The position numbers and the translations under genes are program-made. Under the pieces are notes generated by a model that ran no database searches, was not told where the DNA came from, and worked only from the letters and a program-made list of their open reading frames with translations. From assembly GCA_037127255.1 (NCBI GenBank), contig JBANSL010000004.1:30036467-30100466 (forward strand): 64,000 bases of DNA, given 5' to 3'. This DNA is from Persicaria tinctoria (lineage: Eukaryota > Streptophyta > Magnoliopsida > Caryophyllales > Polygonaceae). This document shows, piece by piece, positions 47,182 through 57,505 of the stretch. Within the stretch, counting starts at the first letter, position 1; each line of letters begins with the position of its first letter.

Positions 47182-48159
47182 ATGTTGAAGAAAACGAGTT
47201 CAAAGCCTTTGTCCGAAGAGTACATCCGATGGGCTATTCGAGTCTATGATGATGGGTATCTTCGTTGGAGTGACATGGATGGGGCTACATATGATGTAGT
47301 TGATCAAGAGCTCCGTAGGAGATATCGAAGGAGAAGGGCTCGAGAGGATGAGGCTCGGCATAAGAAGAAGGCTGAACCACCTTGGCAAGAGATCCGCAAG
47401 CTCGCGGAAGACTCAATTCAACAAGTACGGGAAATGCGAAAAGTCGTCAACATATTGGGGTCAACGCTATCGAAGCCCATAACAGCCCCACCTCCCTCTT
47501 CAAAGAAGAGATCCTCTACCTTCATGGGGGAAGAACTTGAGATTGAAGAAGGCAAGTCCAATGATGTCCATATTGAGATTGCGAAGGTCCACCCTGAGCT
47601 TAAGAAAGATGACGAAGTCATCCAAATTCCCAAGGTTGGGCTTTTCATGAAGGATAAACGAATGCCAACTGACATGCCTACCTTTCTGAATTTCATGTCA
47701 AGTAAGTGGTTAGATTCAACTTCTTTCATTCCGTCTTGCTTGCCTTTCACGATTGAAGAAGAAGAAGGGATTCAAGATCCGTTCAAGGAAGAAGAAGAAT
47801 CTCCAAAGAAATCGCTCATTTCAATCACGGATTCGAGGACGAATCCTTTTCAAGGGGAGGAGGATGATGTGACCGTAGTCGCCCATGAGCTCGCTTCTTT
47901 TTTCCTACAAAAGTTTGTCTTCATAGCAGAACATCAACTTTCATTTGTGAAGACTGTTTGGCGACACCTCAGTGTTTTGACTCGTTCTGGATCTATAAAA
48001 TTCCGATTGAAGCCGATGAGCACTTGTTGGAAAGATATTTTAAGTGGCTACAACTTTATTGAAGGATTCAATCGTCAAATCAGCTTGGAAGATGGTCGAA
48101 ATCGGGGATCTTCGCAGAAACCCAAAATTCTAGCAGCTCATCTGAAGTGCAATAAATAA
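47182..48159 (+). CDS. Family C interior protein, copy 2 (325 aa)
   Basis: It has the same length and frame as copy 1, with a handful of residue changes (for example RAYDD/RVYDD, STDVHSE/SNDVHIE, NRQF/NRQI). A TAA upstream in frame sets ATG 47182 as the first usable start. An open frame of identical length in both units suggests the protein was under constraint before duplication, or that duplication was very recent. The role is unknown; gag-like packaging is a guess. Confidence 0.7.
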   Translation: MLKKTSSKPLSEEYIRWAIRVYDDGYLRWSDMDGATYDVVDQELRRRYRRRRAREDEARHKKKAEPPWQEIRKLAEDSIQQVREMRKVVNILGSTLSKPITAPPPSSKKRSSTFMGEELEIEEGKSNDVHIEIAKVHPELKKDDEVIQIPKVGLFMKDKRMPTDMPTFLNFMSSKWLDSTSFIPSCLPFTIEEEEGIQDPFKEEEESPKKSLISITDSRTNPFQGEEDDVTVVAHELASFFLQKFVFIAEHQLSFVKTVWRHLSVLTRSGSIKFRLKPMSTCWKDILSGYNFIEGFNRQISLEDGRNRGSSQKPKILAAHLKCNK

Positions 48160-49038
48160 AGACGGAATGAATTCAATAAGGTCGGATTAAATGACGGGGC
48201 TTTAGGGATTTCCGACCTTCCATCTCTTTGATGGCAACGAAGACCATTCGTTCTCCCCCATTATGGTTGTCCATCTTTTCGTCATAAATCTCGGAAACCC
48301 TTTCGTATTATCCGTCATTAGTTTATTGATTTATTTTAATTTCTTTTATTTCTCATAGCATCCATATTTTCTTATATAAAGGGATGTAAGAACCTTTTTT
48401 AAGATAAGTTGAATTTTGAGAAAAAGTGAGCCTTTTAGCTTCCTGTGATTCGGGTTAAGAATCTCGTTCTTAGGTGAGAGGCCGGGAACAAAACCTTTCG
48501 GTGAGAGGCTGAAGGAGATTCCTTAGTGAGAGACGACGGAATCAAAGGGTCGGAAACACTCGGAGTGCGAGGCCGAGAGTGTGGAAGATCGAGTGTTGGA
48601 GATAGCTCGGAGTGCGAGGCCGAGAGCGATCTTGCATCACATATCCCTCAACCCCATACCCCTTCTTTACCACCATTCTAAGGCCTTCCACAGCCCCATT
48701 ATCACCCTCAATCCTACCCAAAACGTCACTCCCAAAACAGCCCTCAATACCTCTCAAACGAACCCAATTTCGGAATCCTCTCTGCACATGCGACGTCTCG
48801 GTAAAACTCAGTTTTCTGCTTCGTCTTACATCGGATTGACGAGATCCGCCCCAATCCGCGCCCGCGACTTCAAGATCTACAAAAGTAGTACTCGCACGTT
48901 TCCAGAAACCTAGCCAATCGACGGGAAATCGGCAATCTTTGCCGGCTGATCTGCTGCTCCAGAACTGCCAACAACTTCCCGACTTCTCGGAACTCTCGTC
49001 GCCGGTCCTTTTGCTCGAACATGGGTCCGAGCACGTCA
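47865..49038 (+). repeat. Family C LTR 3
   Basis: The terminal LTR of the array, 1174 bp, ends GAGCACGTCA and is followed by the TSD CCCTT. Host sequence GCACACCTAATCCC resumes immediately. Confidence 0.92.
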
Positions 49039-49043
49039 CCCTT

Positions 49044-49903
49044 GCACACCTAATCCCATCCGGAAAAAAAATTGCACAATTCCGGATATTCGGATTTTTG
49101 GCTCAACCGGTAGCCGGTCATGAGGGGAGACAGACACTGTGACCTCACCTCCCTCGTCTACTGAGTTCCCACGCAACAGGTCTGCCTCCCTCGTCTTCTC
49201 ACAGATCCGCTCTCGTCTTCTGAGTTCCCTCGCCTCCCTCGTCTTCTCACAGATCCGCTCTCGTCGCCGTCGCCACCACCAGTCATAGTGCCCTCGTTGA
49301 AGACGCTGCCTTTATGCCTTTATCACACCGTTCTTCATTTAATCTCCCGTGGTCTGCAGATCTCGACATCCCATCGGTCGTCACGCCGCCTCCAGCCTCA
49401 ATGCCTCGTCAGATTCGCCACCTTCAAGCTTAGGTTCGCTCTAATTTCTTAATCTATTGTCCTCTTCTCCTTCTTATCTGAATACCCTAATTTCTTAATT
49501 GAGGTGCTCTAAATCCCTTAATTTTTTAATCGAGTTATCTTCCTTGTCTCTTTATGAATTTCATGTTCCCTGAAGGCCTGAATCCCCTAATTTCTGAATT
49601 GAGAATTTGAGATATCTTCCTCACCTTTTTCATTCTTTTCCGAATTGATTTTTTTTTGTGAATTGATTGTCATATATGAGATCTAAAGCCACAAAATTTT
49701 CCGAGATGAGCTGGTTTCCGCCAGAAACGAGCAGTACTGACAATCAGCATTAGAATCCATAATGATAGCATCACTCTGTAAATCCTTGCTACATCTGTGG
49801 CCTTTTGAGATCAAAACACTTGTCTGAACATTGCGTGGAAGCTTCTAAGAAAGACTGTTGATACCTAATTTGCAGAGTTTTGTTAAGAATATTAGACTGA
49901 AAG
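49044..49903 (+). other. Leader region upstream of the QCR8-like frame
   Basis: A CT-rich stretch (49140-49440) contains a 48-bp tandem duplication around CCTCCCTCGTCTTCTCACAG. It looks like a transcribed 5' leader exon. An AT-rich, intron-like section follows and ends in TTTGCAG at about 49875, just before the start codon exon. No protein frame is seen. Confidence 0.5.
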
Positions 49904-50122
49904 ATGGGTAAAACACCAATAAGGATGAAGGCGGTGGTGTATGCTTTGTCACCCTTCCAGCAGAAGGTGATACCTGGGCTGTGGAAGGATCTGCCTAGAA
50001 AGCTCAGTCACAAGGTCACTGAGAATTGGCTCAACGCTACCCTCCTCCCCAGTCCATTTGTTGGTGTCTACAGCTATGTTCAGTACTACCAGGAAAAGGA
50101 GAAGTTAGAACACCGTTATTGA
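49904..50122 (+). CDS. Cytochrome b-c1 complex subunit 8 (QCR8-like), intact frame
   Basis: The 72-residue product is the full length of plant QCR8, the small single-membrane-helix subunit of respiratory complex III in the inner mitochondrial membrane, near the ubiquinone-binding cytochrome b. Recognisable blocks are KAVVYALSPFQQKVIPGLWK, a variable hydrophobic middle (ATLLPSPFVGVYSYVQYY) and the family's conserved end EKEKLEHRY. Start and stop are where the family has them, and there are no frameshifts. It lies inside the MULE ends, next to a CT-rich leader with an acceptor-like CAG 30 bp before the ATG. It may be a captured gene copy, a processed copy, or a native gene flanked by repeats. 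Whether it is expressed cannot be judged here. Confidence 0.8.
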   Translation: MGKTPIRMKAVVYALSPFQQKVIPGLWKDLPRKLSHKVTENWLNATLLPSPFVGVYSYVQYYQEKEKLEHRY

Positions 50123-51581
50123 AAAATGAATTGTTTTGAAACATTATTGTTTTTAGGTGTTTTCTTGCTGATTTATCGAGGATGATTTTCCTTTTGGGCA
50201 TCCTCCATCTGAGATAAGTACTCCTTCAAGTAGCTTATATGCTGTCTTGAACTTATATTTTGATTGTGGCTGATGTTAGTTGCTTTTGCAGTCTAAGCAG
50301 CAAAGTTGAAGTAGAGAACTAGAATTCGGAATCGTTGCTCGAAAGCTCTGCTGCTACTTCTGAATCTGAATTCTCGACATTCAATCCAATTGGTAAGCGC
50401 AGGTATGCATTTTCCCTTCCTCTTTTGATTTGCATATCTTCGAATTCAGTGGTAATTTAAGTTTGCAAATTGTGAACTTCTTGTGGCTTGGGTTCACCAA
50501 TTAGATAGAAGCTAACTTGTAATCTTGATCGAATGATATCAATAAAAGTATGGGGTTCATTATGGATACTGTTGTTTCTATTCACACCCTTGAAGCAACT
50601 TATAAGTCAATTGCAATGAAAATATGTTTAGATTCTTTAAGAGGGATGATAACAAAAAATGGGATTGAGTAATGAAAATCTGTTTAGATCATGTTCAATT
50701 CATGTGTAGTTTGGTTTACTGTCATGTCCGTATTGCCATCCGTCATGTGTAAAGATATGCGCGTCATGTTAATATATGGGCATGTGAAATTCATGTACTG
50801 AAACTGGGTTCTTCTATGTGATCAATCATGTACTGAAACTGGCATACGAATAGGCATGAGTTTTTGTTTCTGATCATGGTATTGAGCCACCTCAAAGGTT
50901 CTACAAGATGGTACTTACAATTTACTTTGTGTACGGAAAATCCAGTAGACAAAAAGGTTATTTTACTTCTATTAGTTCAACTAATCAACTCATGGTACCA
51001 ATATTGAAGGAGCATCTTATATTTTATTCTTGATGGTCTTTTGGTCTTTGAGCATGGATTGTCCCATATCCTAAATGAAAATGTTACAAATGAGGAATAT
51101 GCAAGACATATGTAACTTTTCTATAACCTTAGGAAACCTAACCTGCTACAATAATCAATATCTTCTTTTAGTACAATTGCCTGTGGCCTGTGGGCAATAA
51201 AGGTTCAGTTTGGGTTGCAGTTGACTAGGTGATTTTAACTGTTTTATTCATTTAGTAAATGCTTATGTGTAGAATTCTATGAATTTGATGACTGATGATT
51301 GCTAAGTAGTCTAGAAAATGTGTTGGGAGTTGGGAGAGATTAAAATGTTAGGTGAATAATTATGTGTGTTGATTGCCTATGTAGTGCTCACTTAGGTATT
51401 GATTCTCTGTTGGGTGTGTACTAGGAGAAGTTCAGATAGTTGAAGGGTTGAAATAGGTGATTCCTTTGCTAGTGCTAGTGCATGTTGAGGATTTTCTTGA
51501 AACAATCAAGGAGTTTGGCCTTTTCAACCGTTTGTAGATGAGAGAAATTCCAATCTGATAGCAACTAATTTTGATACTCAT
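50123..51581 (+). other. Region downstream of QCR8, possible untranslated exons
   Basis: AT-rich sequence. A short block at about 50292-50395 is bounded by TTTTGCAG and GGTAAGC, as a spliced exon would be, but its frames contain stops and I cannot name it. Nothing else is recognised. Confidence 0.35.
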
Positions 51582-51650
51582 AGCCTATTAGCTCAAAGGA
51601 GAGCATTGTAGTCATACACAAAGATGTGGGTTCAATTCCCACATAGGCTT
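51582..51650 (+). tRNA. tRNA-like sequence, degenerate (pseudo-tRNA or SINE head)
   Basis: The 69 nt fold as a cloverleaf. The acceptor arm is AGCCTAT with ATAGGCT (7/7 pairs), the D arm GCTC with GAGC (4/4) and the T arm GTGGG with CCCAC (5/5) around TTCAATT. The anticodon arm is one base short (TTGT/ACAA with 8 bases between, containing T-CAT-A). The TTAGCTC start and T arm most resemble the plant Ile family. A shortened D loop and anticodon arm make function unlikely. Confidence 0.55.
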
Positions 51651-51768
51651 ATTATTCATGAATCAATGTCGACTATCAAATTATGTTTAGAACAAGTCAA
51701 TCTTGCTACATCACCAAATTATAGGCAATTTCATATCAAAATAAACCGAAAGCCAAGATACTTCATCT

Positions 51769-53480
51769 TTCTGTTGAATTCATCATAAGATGGGTTGTTA
51801 ACATGACATGTAACAATTTTGACATGTCACCTACGTCACTTCACATGACAGTCAAACTGAGCGGACTTACCCCCAAAAATCATCCAAGGCTGTATTTGAA
51901 ACCAAGTTAATCTAGCTTATACGGTATCAAGTCACAAGCACACACTAATGTCATGTACGCTAAATCAGAGGGATTTCATTTCTTTCCGCTTTTCTTCAGA
52001 CCCGGACCTCCAAATTGTCCCTTTTGCACGACCTTGGCTTTGAGTTCCTTAAGCGCCTGATCACGATTTACGATCAAATGAAGGCTCATACGATAACCAG
52101 AAGCCAAAGGCAGATCATGCTATTTGAGTGTTCTTAATACATTACCTTTTCCTCTTCCTTCTTCTAATCCCATCTTTAGTAACAACGTGATCCCATCTTT
52201 AGTAACAACTTTTGTCAGCGAGGATAAAAGGGCAATTGCTCATTGTAACAAACCCAATTGATGATCAATCAGAAATCACTCTTGTCTCTCCTTCATTTAA
52301 AAAAAGATATTGATGGTGAAAAACTTGCCTTAATGAAAGAAAATAACATGACAGGTTATACTTTTTAACATGACAGGTAATACGAATAACATGACATGTA
52401 ATGCGAATCGATCATCTTATGCTTAATGAAAGAAAATAACATGACATGTAATGCTATTAACATGACAATTTATACCCTTTAACATGACATGTGATAACCT
52501 TTAACATGACAGGTGATGCGAATCGATCCTCTTCTCCTTAATGAAAAAAAATAACATGACAGGTAATGCTATTAACATGACAGATATACCCTTTAACATG
52601 ACAGGTAATGCGAATCGATCATCTTCTCCTTAATGAAAAAAAACTAACATGATAGGTAATGCCTTCAACATGACAGGTTATACCCAATAACATGATAGGT
52701 TATTTGCTGATCTACAATCTATAAGCTTATTCGGTAAAAGAAAGACATTGTTCGAGTTAAAGTAGGCAATGAGTAAGATGGAAAGCAAGTCTCATTTAAA
52801 GAGGGGTTTTAACCTGAAATTCATCTTCCTTGTGTGTTGAATTCATCATAAGATGTGTTTTTAACATGACCGGTAAAAGGTTTGACATGTCACATAGGTC
52901 ACTTGACATGACAGTAATGCAATCAATTAAAGATAAAACCAACTAAAAATCACCTAACAAAGTAAAGACAATGATTAGATTGTACTGGGTGACAAGTAAA
53001 ACAATTCACATGTCATGTAAAAGAATTCACGTGTCAAGTAAAATAATTCACGTGTCATTTAATACAATTCACGTGAATTGTTTTACTTAACACGTGAATT
53101 GTTTACTTGACAGGTAAATTGATTTACATGACATGTGAATTTTTTTACATGACATGTGTGAAGCTTGGTATTTTATTGAATTTTAGAATTGTGAAGCCTG
53201 GTATTTTATTGAATTTAGAATTTGGCCTAGAACTAGCTATTTTGTATTAGGTGATGAATTCAGATTAAAGGATGATGCATGGGTTCTTAGCTTTAACTTT
53301 ACCAACATATTTAGTGCATCTTTTCCATTGAACTTGCGTAATGGAAGTAACAAGGTTAATCGACTGTAATTATGGGAAATTCAAACTTGTCATTCAAAGA
53401 CGGTGTACGTGACATGAACTACTATTAACATGTCATTTAAATACGATGTACATGACACAAGAAAAGCACATACATCAATG
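51769..53480. repeat. Dispersed ACATGACA / ACATGTCA repeat field
   Basis: Dozens of AACATGACAGGTAATGC-like and CACGTGTCA/ACATGTCA motifs occur in both orientations, densest at 52330-52700 and 52980-53160. An approximately 85-bp direct repeat starting TTGAATTCATCATAAGATG lies at 51775 and 52834. This resembles the subterminal repeat fields of DNA transposons. Confidence 0.7.
51976..52119 (-). CDS. C-terminal exon of an unidentified gene
   Basis: On -, an acceptor AG at 52120-52121 is followed by 47 open codons and a stop: HDLPLASGYRMSLHLIVNRD, then QALKELKAKVVQKGQFGGPG, then LKKSGKK. The codon pattern and basic, Gly/Lys-rich tail look like real protein, but I do not recognise the family. Its upstream exons should lie at higher coordinates; one candidate is 55321-55379. 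With QCR8 on + it makes a convergent pair inside the MULE. Confidence 0.5.
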   Translation of the reverse strand, partial: HDLPLASGYRMSLHLIVNRDQALKELKAKVVQKGQFGGPGLKKSGKK

Positions 53481-53490
53481 TGTACAACAC

Positions 53491-53570
53491 ATATTTAAGT
53501 TGTATACATACATCTAAGGCTTTTAAACCAATATTTAAGTTGTATACATACATCTAAGGCTTTTAAGCCA
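53491..53570. repeat. 40-bp tandem duplication
   Basis: Two copies of a unit starting ATATTTAAGTTGTATACATA begin at 53491 and 53531, differing by single bases. Confidence 0.8.
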
Positions 53571-55320
53571 ATCTATCAGGATAACACTAGCTAGCATCAG
53601 TTTGTTTCCAGCCTACAGCTGCTATATAGCTCCGTTTGAGAGCCAAGAAGAAGTACAAATATCTCCAACAGACCAACCTCTTCATGAGCAACTGAAATAA
53701 TATTCCAGCCTTCAGCTGCTAGATAGCTCTGTTTGAACATCGTATGTCCAAGTGACCAAGTGGGACTCCTGAAGATTCAAAAGTGTGATGCTCACAGTAA
53801 AACAAAATTTGATCAGCAGAAACAGTGTTCCTTCAGTGTCTACACTAGTAATTTGTCAGAACTACAGAACAAGCGAATATAAATTTTTTTGCAACATTTG
53901 CTTAATAATTAGATAATGTGCTGTTTCTAGACAATTAGAGGGTGGGGATTAAGGATAGCAACTTGAAAAGAGTTAGCATTTCATGCATAGCTGCACAGAA
54001 AATCACATGAAAATCATCACAAACTCATCAGTCAGCCTAGTCAATCCACAATATATTCAGGCATATCTAGGAAAAGTGTGCACAATAACTCGGTACAAGC
54101 AACCCAATAGACCACTAGCCTAGCCTGCACCATGGTCACAATTTCAACATACTATAGGCAAAACCATAACTTATACAGTTGCATACTTCCTTTTTATCAC
54201 AGCTATTGAAACATATTAACGTAGGTAGCAACTAGCAAGACTAGCAATAGGATTTTCAAATACAATTTTGTGTTAACAGTAGAAATATCTTGAAATGCCA
54301 CACAAAACCCGTGTTTTGAAAAATAAAAACCCATCATATAAAGTTCTAGGCATTTGCTAACTACAATAGGATGAAATGAAAGAATATTAATCCTTAGGAA
54401 GATAGATAGCTTTGCTTCAGCATAACACGGTCAACAAAGGAACATAGCTTTGCTTTCAGAAATCATAAGCATTTCCCACTGACATAAGAAGATAGATATA
54501 CTTCACATCTTTGGCCAAATCATGAAATAAAGGGTAAATTATTAATCCTTATGAAGATGTTCAAGAACAAGAGAGTTTTCTAAACTACTCCCCTTGGCCC
54601 TCATTCAGTAAGAACTTGTAACATCCATTCCAAGCTATAATAAGTTTCGTTTAGAATAACACCCCTCATTCGTTTTCCTATTACTCTGCAAGATTCCTAA
54701 GATTCACCAAGTTTCAGATAATTATTTCCGTTCACTTTGCAAGTAAGGTTAAACAAGCAAGCGGTATTTACTCGTATATAAATGTCAATATGTGGTTCTC
54801 ACACACAACCAGTCGAAAGAACAAAAACACAACCTGATCAGCAGTAGTAAAACCTCTTAAAGTGTCACCACCTATATGTCAATTCCTGCGTTCCCAAGTG
54901 GTCACCACCTATATAATGCTCCAGTTTATAAACAAGCAATTATTTTAGAATCTCACATGAACTGATTTCCAAAGAAGGTGCTGAGCAGAGGATTAAATGT
55001 ATGATGTATCCTTTATTTGAACTGATTTCCTTTATCTCTGAGATAAGAATAACAAATTTAAAATGTAGAAAGGATGGTTGCATGATCGATAAGAATAGAA
55101 CTATACTTGAATTTGTTTCATGGTCAATCAGAAATGACCCATTTTATTTTACCAAAAAAGCAGAAAACCCCTATCTATTTTCTTTTCTTTGGCTGCTATT
55201 TTGACCATATAAGTTATATAACCTATCCAAGCAACTTGTGATTGGGAATTAAGAACCTAATCTTGATGGTAGAGTAAAGGAATGGACAAAAGGAAAGATT
55301 TAAGTTGCTGTTTCACTTAC
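53571..55320. other. Intron-like spacer on -, no gene named
   Basis: AT-rich sequence with a related CAGC(C/T)TACAGCTGCTA(T/G)ATAGCTC phrase twice (about 53611 and 53713). A 67-codon + frame at 55001-55204 has no recognisable homology. The region may be intron of the - strand gene. Confidence 0.35.
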
Positions 55321-55379
55321 CTTTATCATGTTTGTGGTGGAAACAAATCTTCAATCACAACTGCGAGGGCTTCATCCAT
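55321..55379 (-). CDS. Putative internal exon of the - strand gene
   Basis: On - the sequence TTGCAG / ATGGATGAAGCCCTCGCAG ... AAAG / GTAAGT has ideal splice sites at both ends. The ATG frame reads MDEALAVVIEDLFPPQT and then two stops, so it is either a decayed first coding exon or an untranslated one. Confidence 0.35.
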
Positions 55380-56182
55380 CTGCAAGAAAGGACATAGAAT
55401 TTGACAAATGCCTATCTTTGCTTCCTTGAACATAAGCGAATAAAAAGCGAATATATATATCAATATTACAAAATTAATATTCCCTATGACAGGCTGCAAT
55501 CAGTGCTATACTATCATCTTCTTCATCCGTCTTCAATTCAGTTTGACAGACCTCAGTTGCAATTCGAACCCTAAAAAATTTTAAATAATTGGATTGGGAA
55601 AGGGAAAGAGGGGCAGACCTCAGTTGTAATGGGAGCGGAGAGAAGGAGATCTCAGTTTGACAATCGAAGAGAGAAGGGACAGGGAGATCTCAAATTCTTA
55701 GTTGTAATGGGAGACGGGGAGAGTTGGAGATATGAGAGCAGAGCGAGCAGTGGGAGGCGGGGAGTACCTGTGTAGCAATTGAACGAGCAGCTGCAAATCA
55801 ATGGAGGAAAGAGTCGTTCAAGGCTCGGATCGACTGCGCCGTGCCTCTGCCGGCGCCGGAGCCTCCGCCTCTACCTGCGCCGCGCCTCTGCATGCGCCGG
55901 GCTCTCCCTCACATCTGCACCGTCGAGCTCCAGCCTGCGCGCCTTCCTCCCCGTCCTTGTGGACTCGATCGGCCCTCATCTCTCTCTCCCTGATTTTCTG
56001 CTATCGATTTGGGGCAAGAGAGAGGCAAAGGAAAGGGAGGCACCACCGGTTACTCCAGGTAATGTTTACCGACTGGGTGTAATTTTTTGAGGGGGAGGGT
56101 TATCCTTGCAAATGGAAACGGATAGGGGGTTAGACTTGCAAACCAAACCGGGAAGGGTTAGTTCCTTTAATTCCCTCTTTAA
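55380..56182 (-). other. GC-rich leader-like region at the right side of the cargo
   Basis: A GC-rich block at 55790-55960 in an AT-rich setting ends on - with a donor-like ACAG/GTACTC at about 55767. This fits a 5' leader exon transcribed leftward. The + frames over it (55779-56090) are probably not genes. Confidence 0.35.
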
Positions 56183-56639
56183 CATAATTTTGGTTGAGTT
56201 TGTTTGGATCAATATATATGTTATTGTAAAGTATCACAAATCATTATCAAAATGTAACTAGTTGAATTTTATGGATTTTATTATATTTTAGTTATTATTT
56301 ATTTTATATTATTATTTGATTTTTTTTATTAATTATATTAACAAATTTTCATAAAAAAAAATCAAATATTTATAAAACATTATATTAAAGGATATCAAAA
56401 CGTAACTTATACAATAAATTTGGTTATTTACTCTTTATTGGATAAACAAGTGAAAAAATATTAAATAGTATGTAAAGAAGAGTACTTACTCTTATATGAT
56501 ATACTAAAATATAATTTATCAACAAAACGCGCAAGGATGGGTAACCGTTACAATTTATTTATTAAAGTTATGTGTGTTTCTAATTTTTTTTTTAAATAAG
56601 TTAAAATCAAACTCATCTGTCTTTTCAAAATACTTTTAA

Positions 56640-56935
56640 AATTGTACTCTCATATTTAGAAAACGGGAGTTATAAAATAGTTGTACTCGCGTGTTTGAAA
56701 AATGAGAGGTGTAATTAAAATTGTACTTCCGTTTTTTTAAATACGTGAGTACAACTCAGTTTTATAACTCCCGTTTTTTTAAAACGGAAGGCAAAACTAA
56801 AAGTTGTACTCTCGTTTTTCAAACACGGAAGTAAAACTTATATTTTGAACTCCCGTGTTTTAAAAACGGAAGGCATAAATTAACTTTCCATTTACCCTTC
56901 CGTTTTCAGGGCACGGAAGTACAAAGCCTTTTTGA
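56640..56935. repeat. Right subterminal palindromic repeats of the MULE
   Basis: Serial copies of CTCCCGTTTTTTTAAAACGG-like units and TTGTACT(T/C)(C/T)CG spacers, the inverted counterpart of 42170-42485. Confidence 0.85.
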
Positions 56936-57112
56936 GTGCCCACCCCAAATCTTTTGTGGTGGAATTAGAGGACACGAAAGGGTTCTATGGTTCCAGTTTT
57001 GTTGCATGGTTGAAACTTTAATATTTATATGATTCATTTTGGTAATTCAGGGTTTTTCATGACAAAGTTTCATCAATTTTATAGCCATAAAACAACAACA
57101 ATTAAAAAAAAA

Positions 57113-57505
57113 GGCAAAACTAATTAAAATAACCCAACCTTTGGAGGGGTGTTAAAAAAATATCCCCACCTTTCAACAGTAAGAAAAATAACCCGACCTT
57201 TGGGGAGGATGGTAACAAAATATCCCAATTGCTTTTACGACTATAAATATGAGCAAAAATGATGACATATAATTGATGAAATTAAGATTTTGGTTAATTT
57301 TGAATTATATTGACTTATTTTAATGAGAATGAGATCATTTAACCAATTTTATATCATTGTTTTAACTCAATTTATGTCGGAAAAATGACTCGGGATATTT
57401 TGTTAACATCTCCTCGAAAGGTCGGGTTATTTTTCTTACAGTTGAAAGGTAGGGATATTTTTTTAACACCCCTCCAAAGGTTGGGTTATTTTAATTAGTT
57501 TCACC
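57113..57505. mobile_element. MITE with long terminal inverted repeats
   Basis: The left arm starts GGCAAAACTAATTAAAATAA, then CCCAACCTTTGGAGGGGTG. The right arm is its near-complete reverse complement, ending TTAATTAGTTTCACC. The arms are over 100 bp each (including AAATAACCCGACCTTTGG) around a short AT-rich centre. No transposase is present. The TSD is unclear because both flanks are A-rich. Confidence 0.85.

Larger units (their letters stand above)
44057..49038 (+). mobile_element. Family C small LTR retrotransposon array: LTR-interior-LTR-interior-LTR
   Basis: Three LTRs of 1174 bp and two interiors of 730 bp repeat with an exact 1904-bp period. One TSD, CCCTT, flanks the whole array (44052-44056 and 49039-49043), so it is a single insertion locus. 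Each LTR starts TGATGT and ends CA. Each interior has a Met-type primer site, one ORF and a purine tract. No enzymes are encoded, so it resembles a TRIM or TR-GAG element needing a helper. Confidence 0.93.
44009..56182. mobile_element. Possible second TIR element inside the MULE, carrying the cargo genes
   Basis: The left sequence (TTAACATT..., AATGACCCTC, then TTGCACACCTAATCCCATCCG after removing family C) partly matches the reverse complement of the right end at about 56100-56182 (ACTAACCCTT, TTGCAAGTCTAACCCCCTATCCG). The match is imperfect and no TSD was found. If real, it is a Pack-MULE-like element inside the larger one; if not, these are internal parts of the outer MULE. Confidence 0.3.
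42122..56975. mobile_element. Mutator-like element (MULE) with nested insertions and gene cargo
   Basis: Both ends carry matching inverted sequence: left GCACCACAAAAAAG then GGTGGGACACCCAAAAAG; right, reverse-complemented, TCCACCACAAAAGA then GGGTGGGCACTCAAAAAG. Both are followed inward by palindromic CTTCCGTTTT/AAAACGGAAG repeats. GAAAGGGT lies directly outside both ends (42114-42121 and 56976-56983), close to the 9-bp TSD of Mutator elements (the ninth base differs). A decayed MULE transposase lies just inside the left end. The 14.9-kb length is inflated by the family C retrotransposon array and by cargo or a second nested element. Confidence 0.75.

Noticed and set aside
55779..56090. 103- and 93-codon + frames
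   Set aside because: They come from a GC-rich leader-like block with Arg/Ala/Ser bias. Splice signals favour the - strand here.
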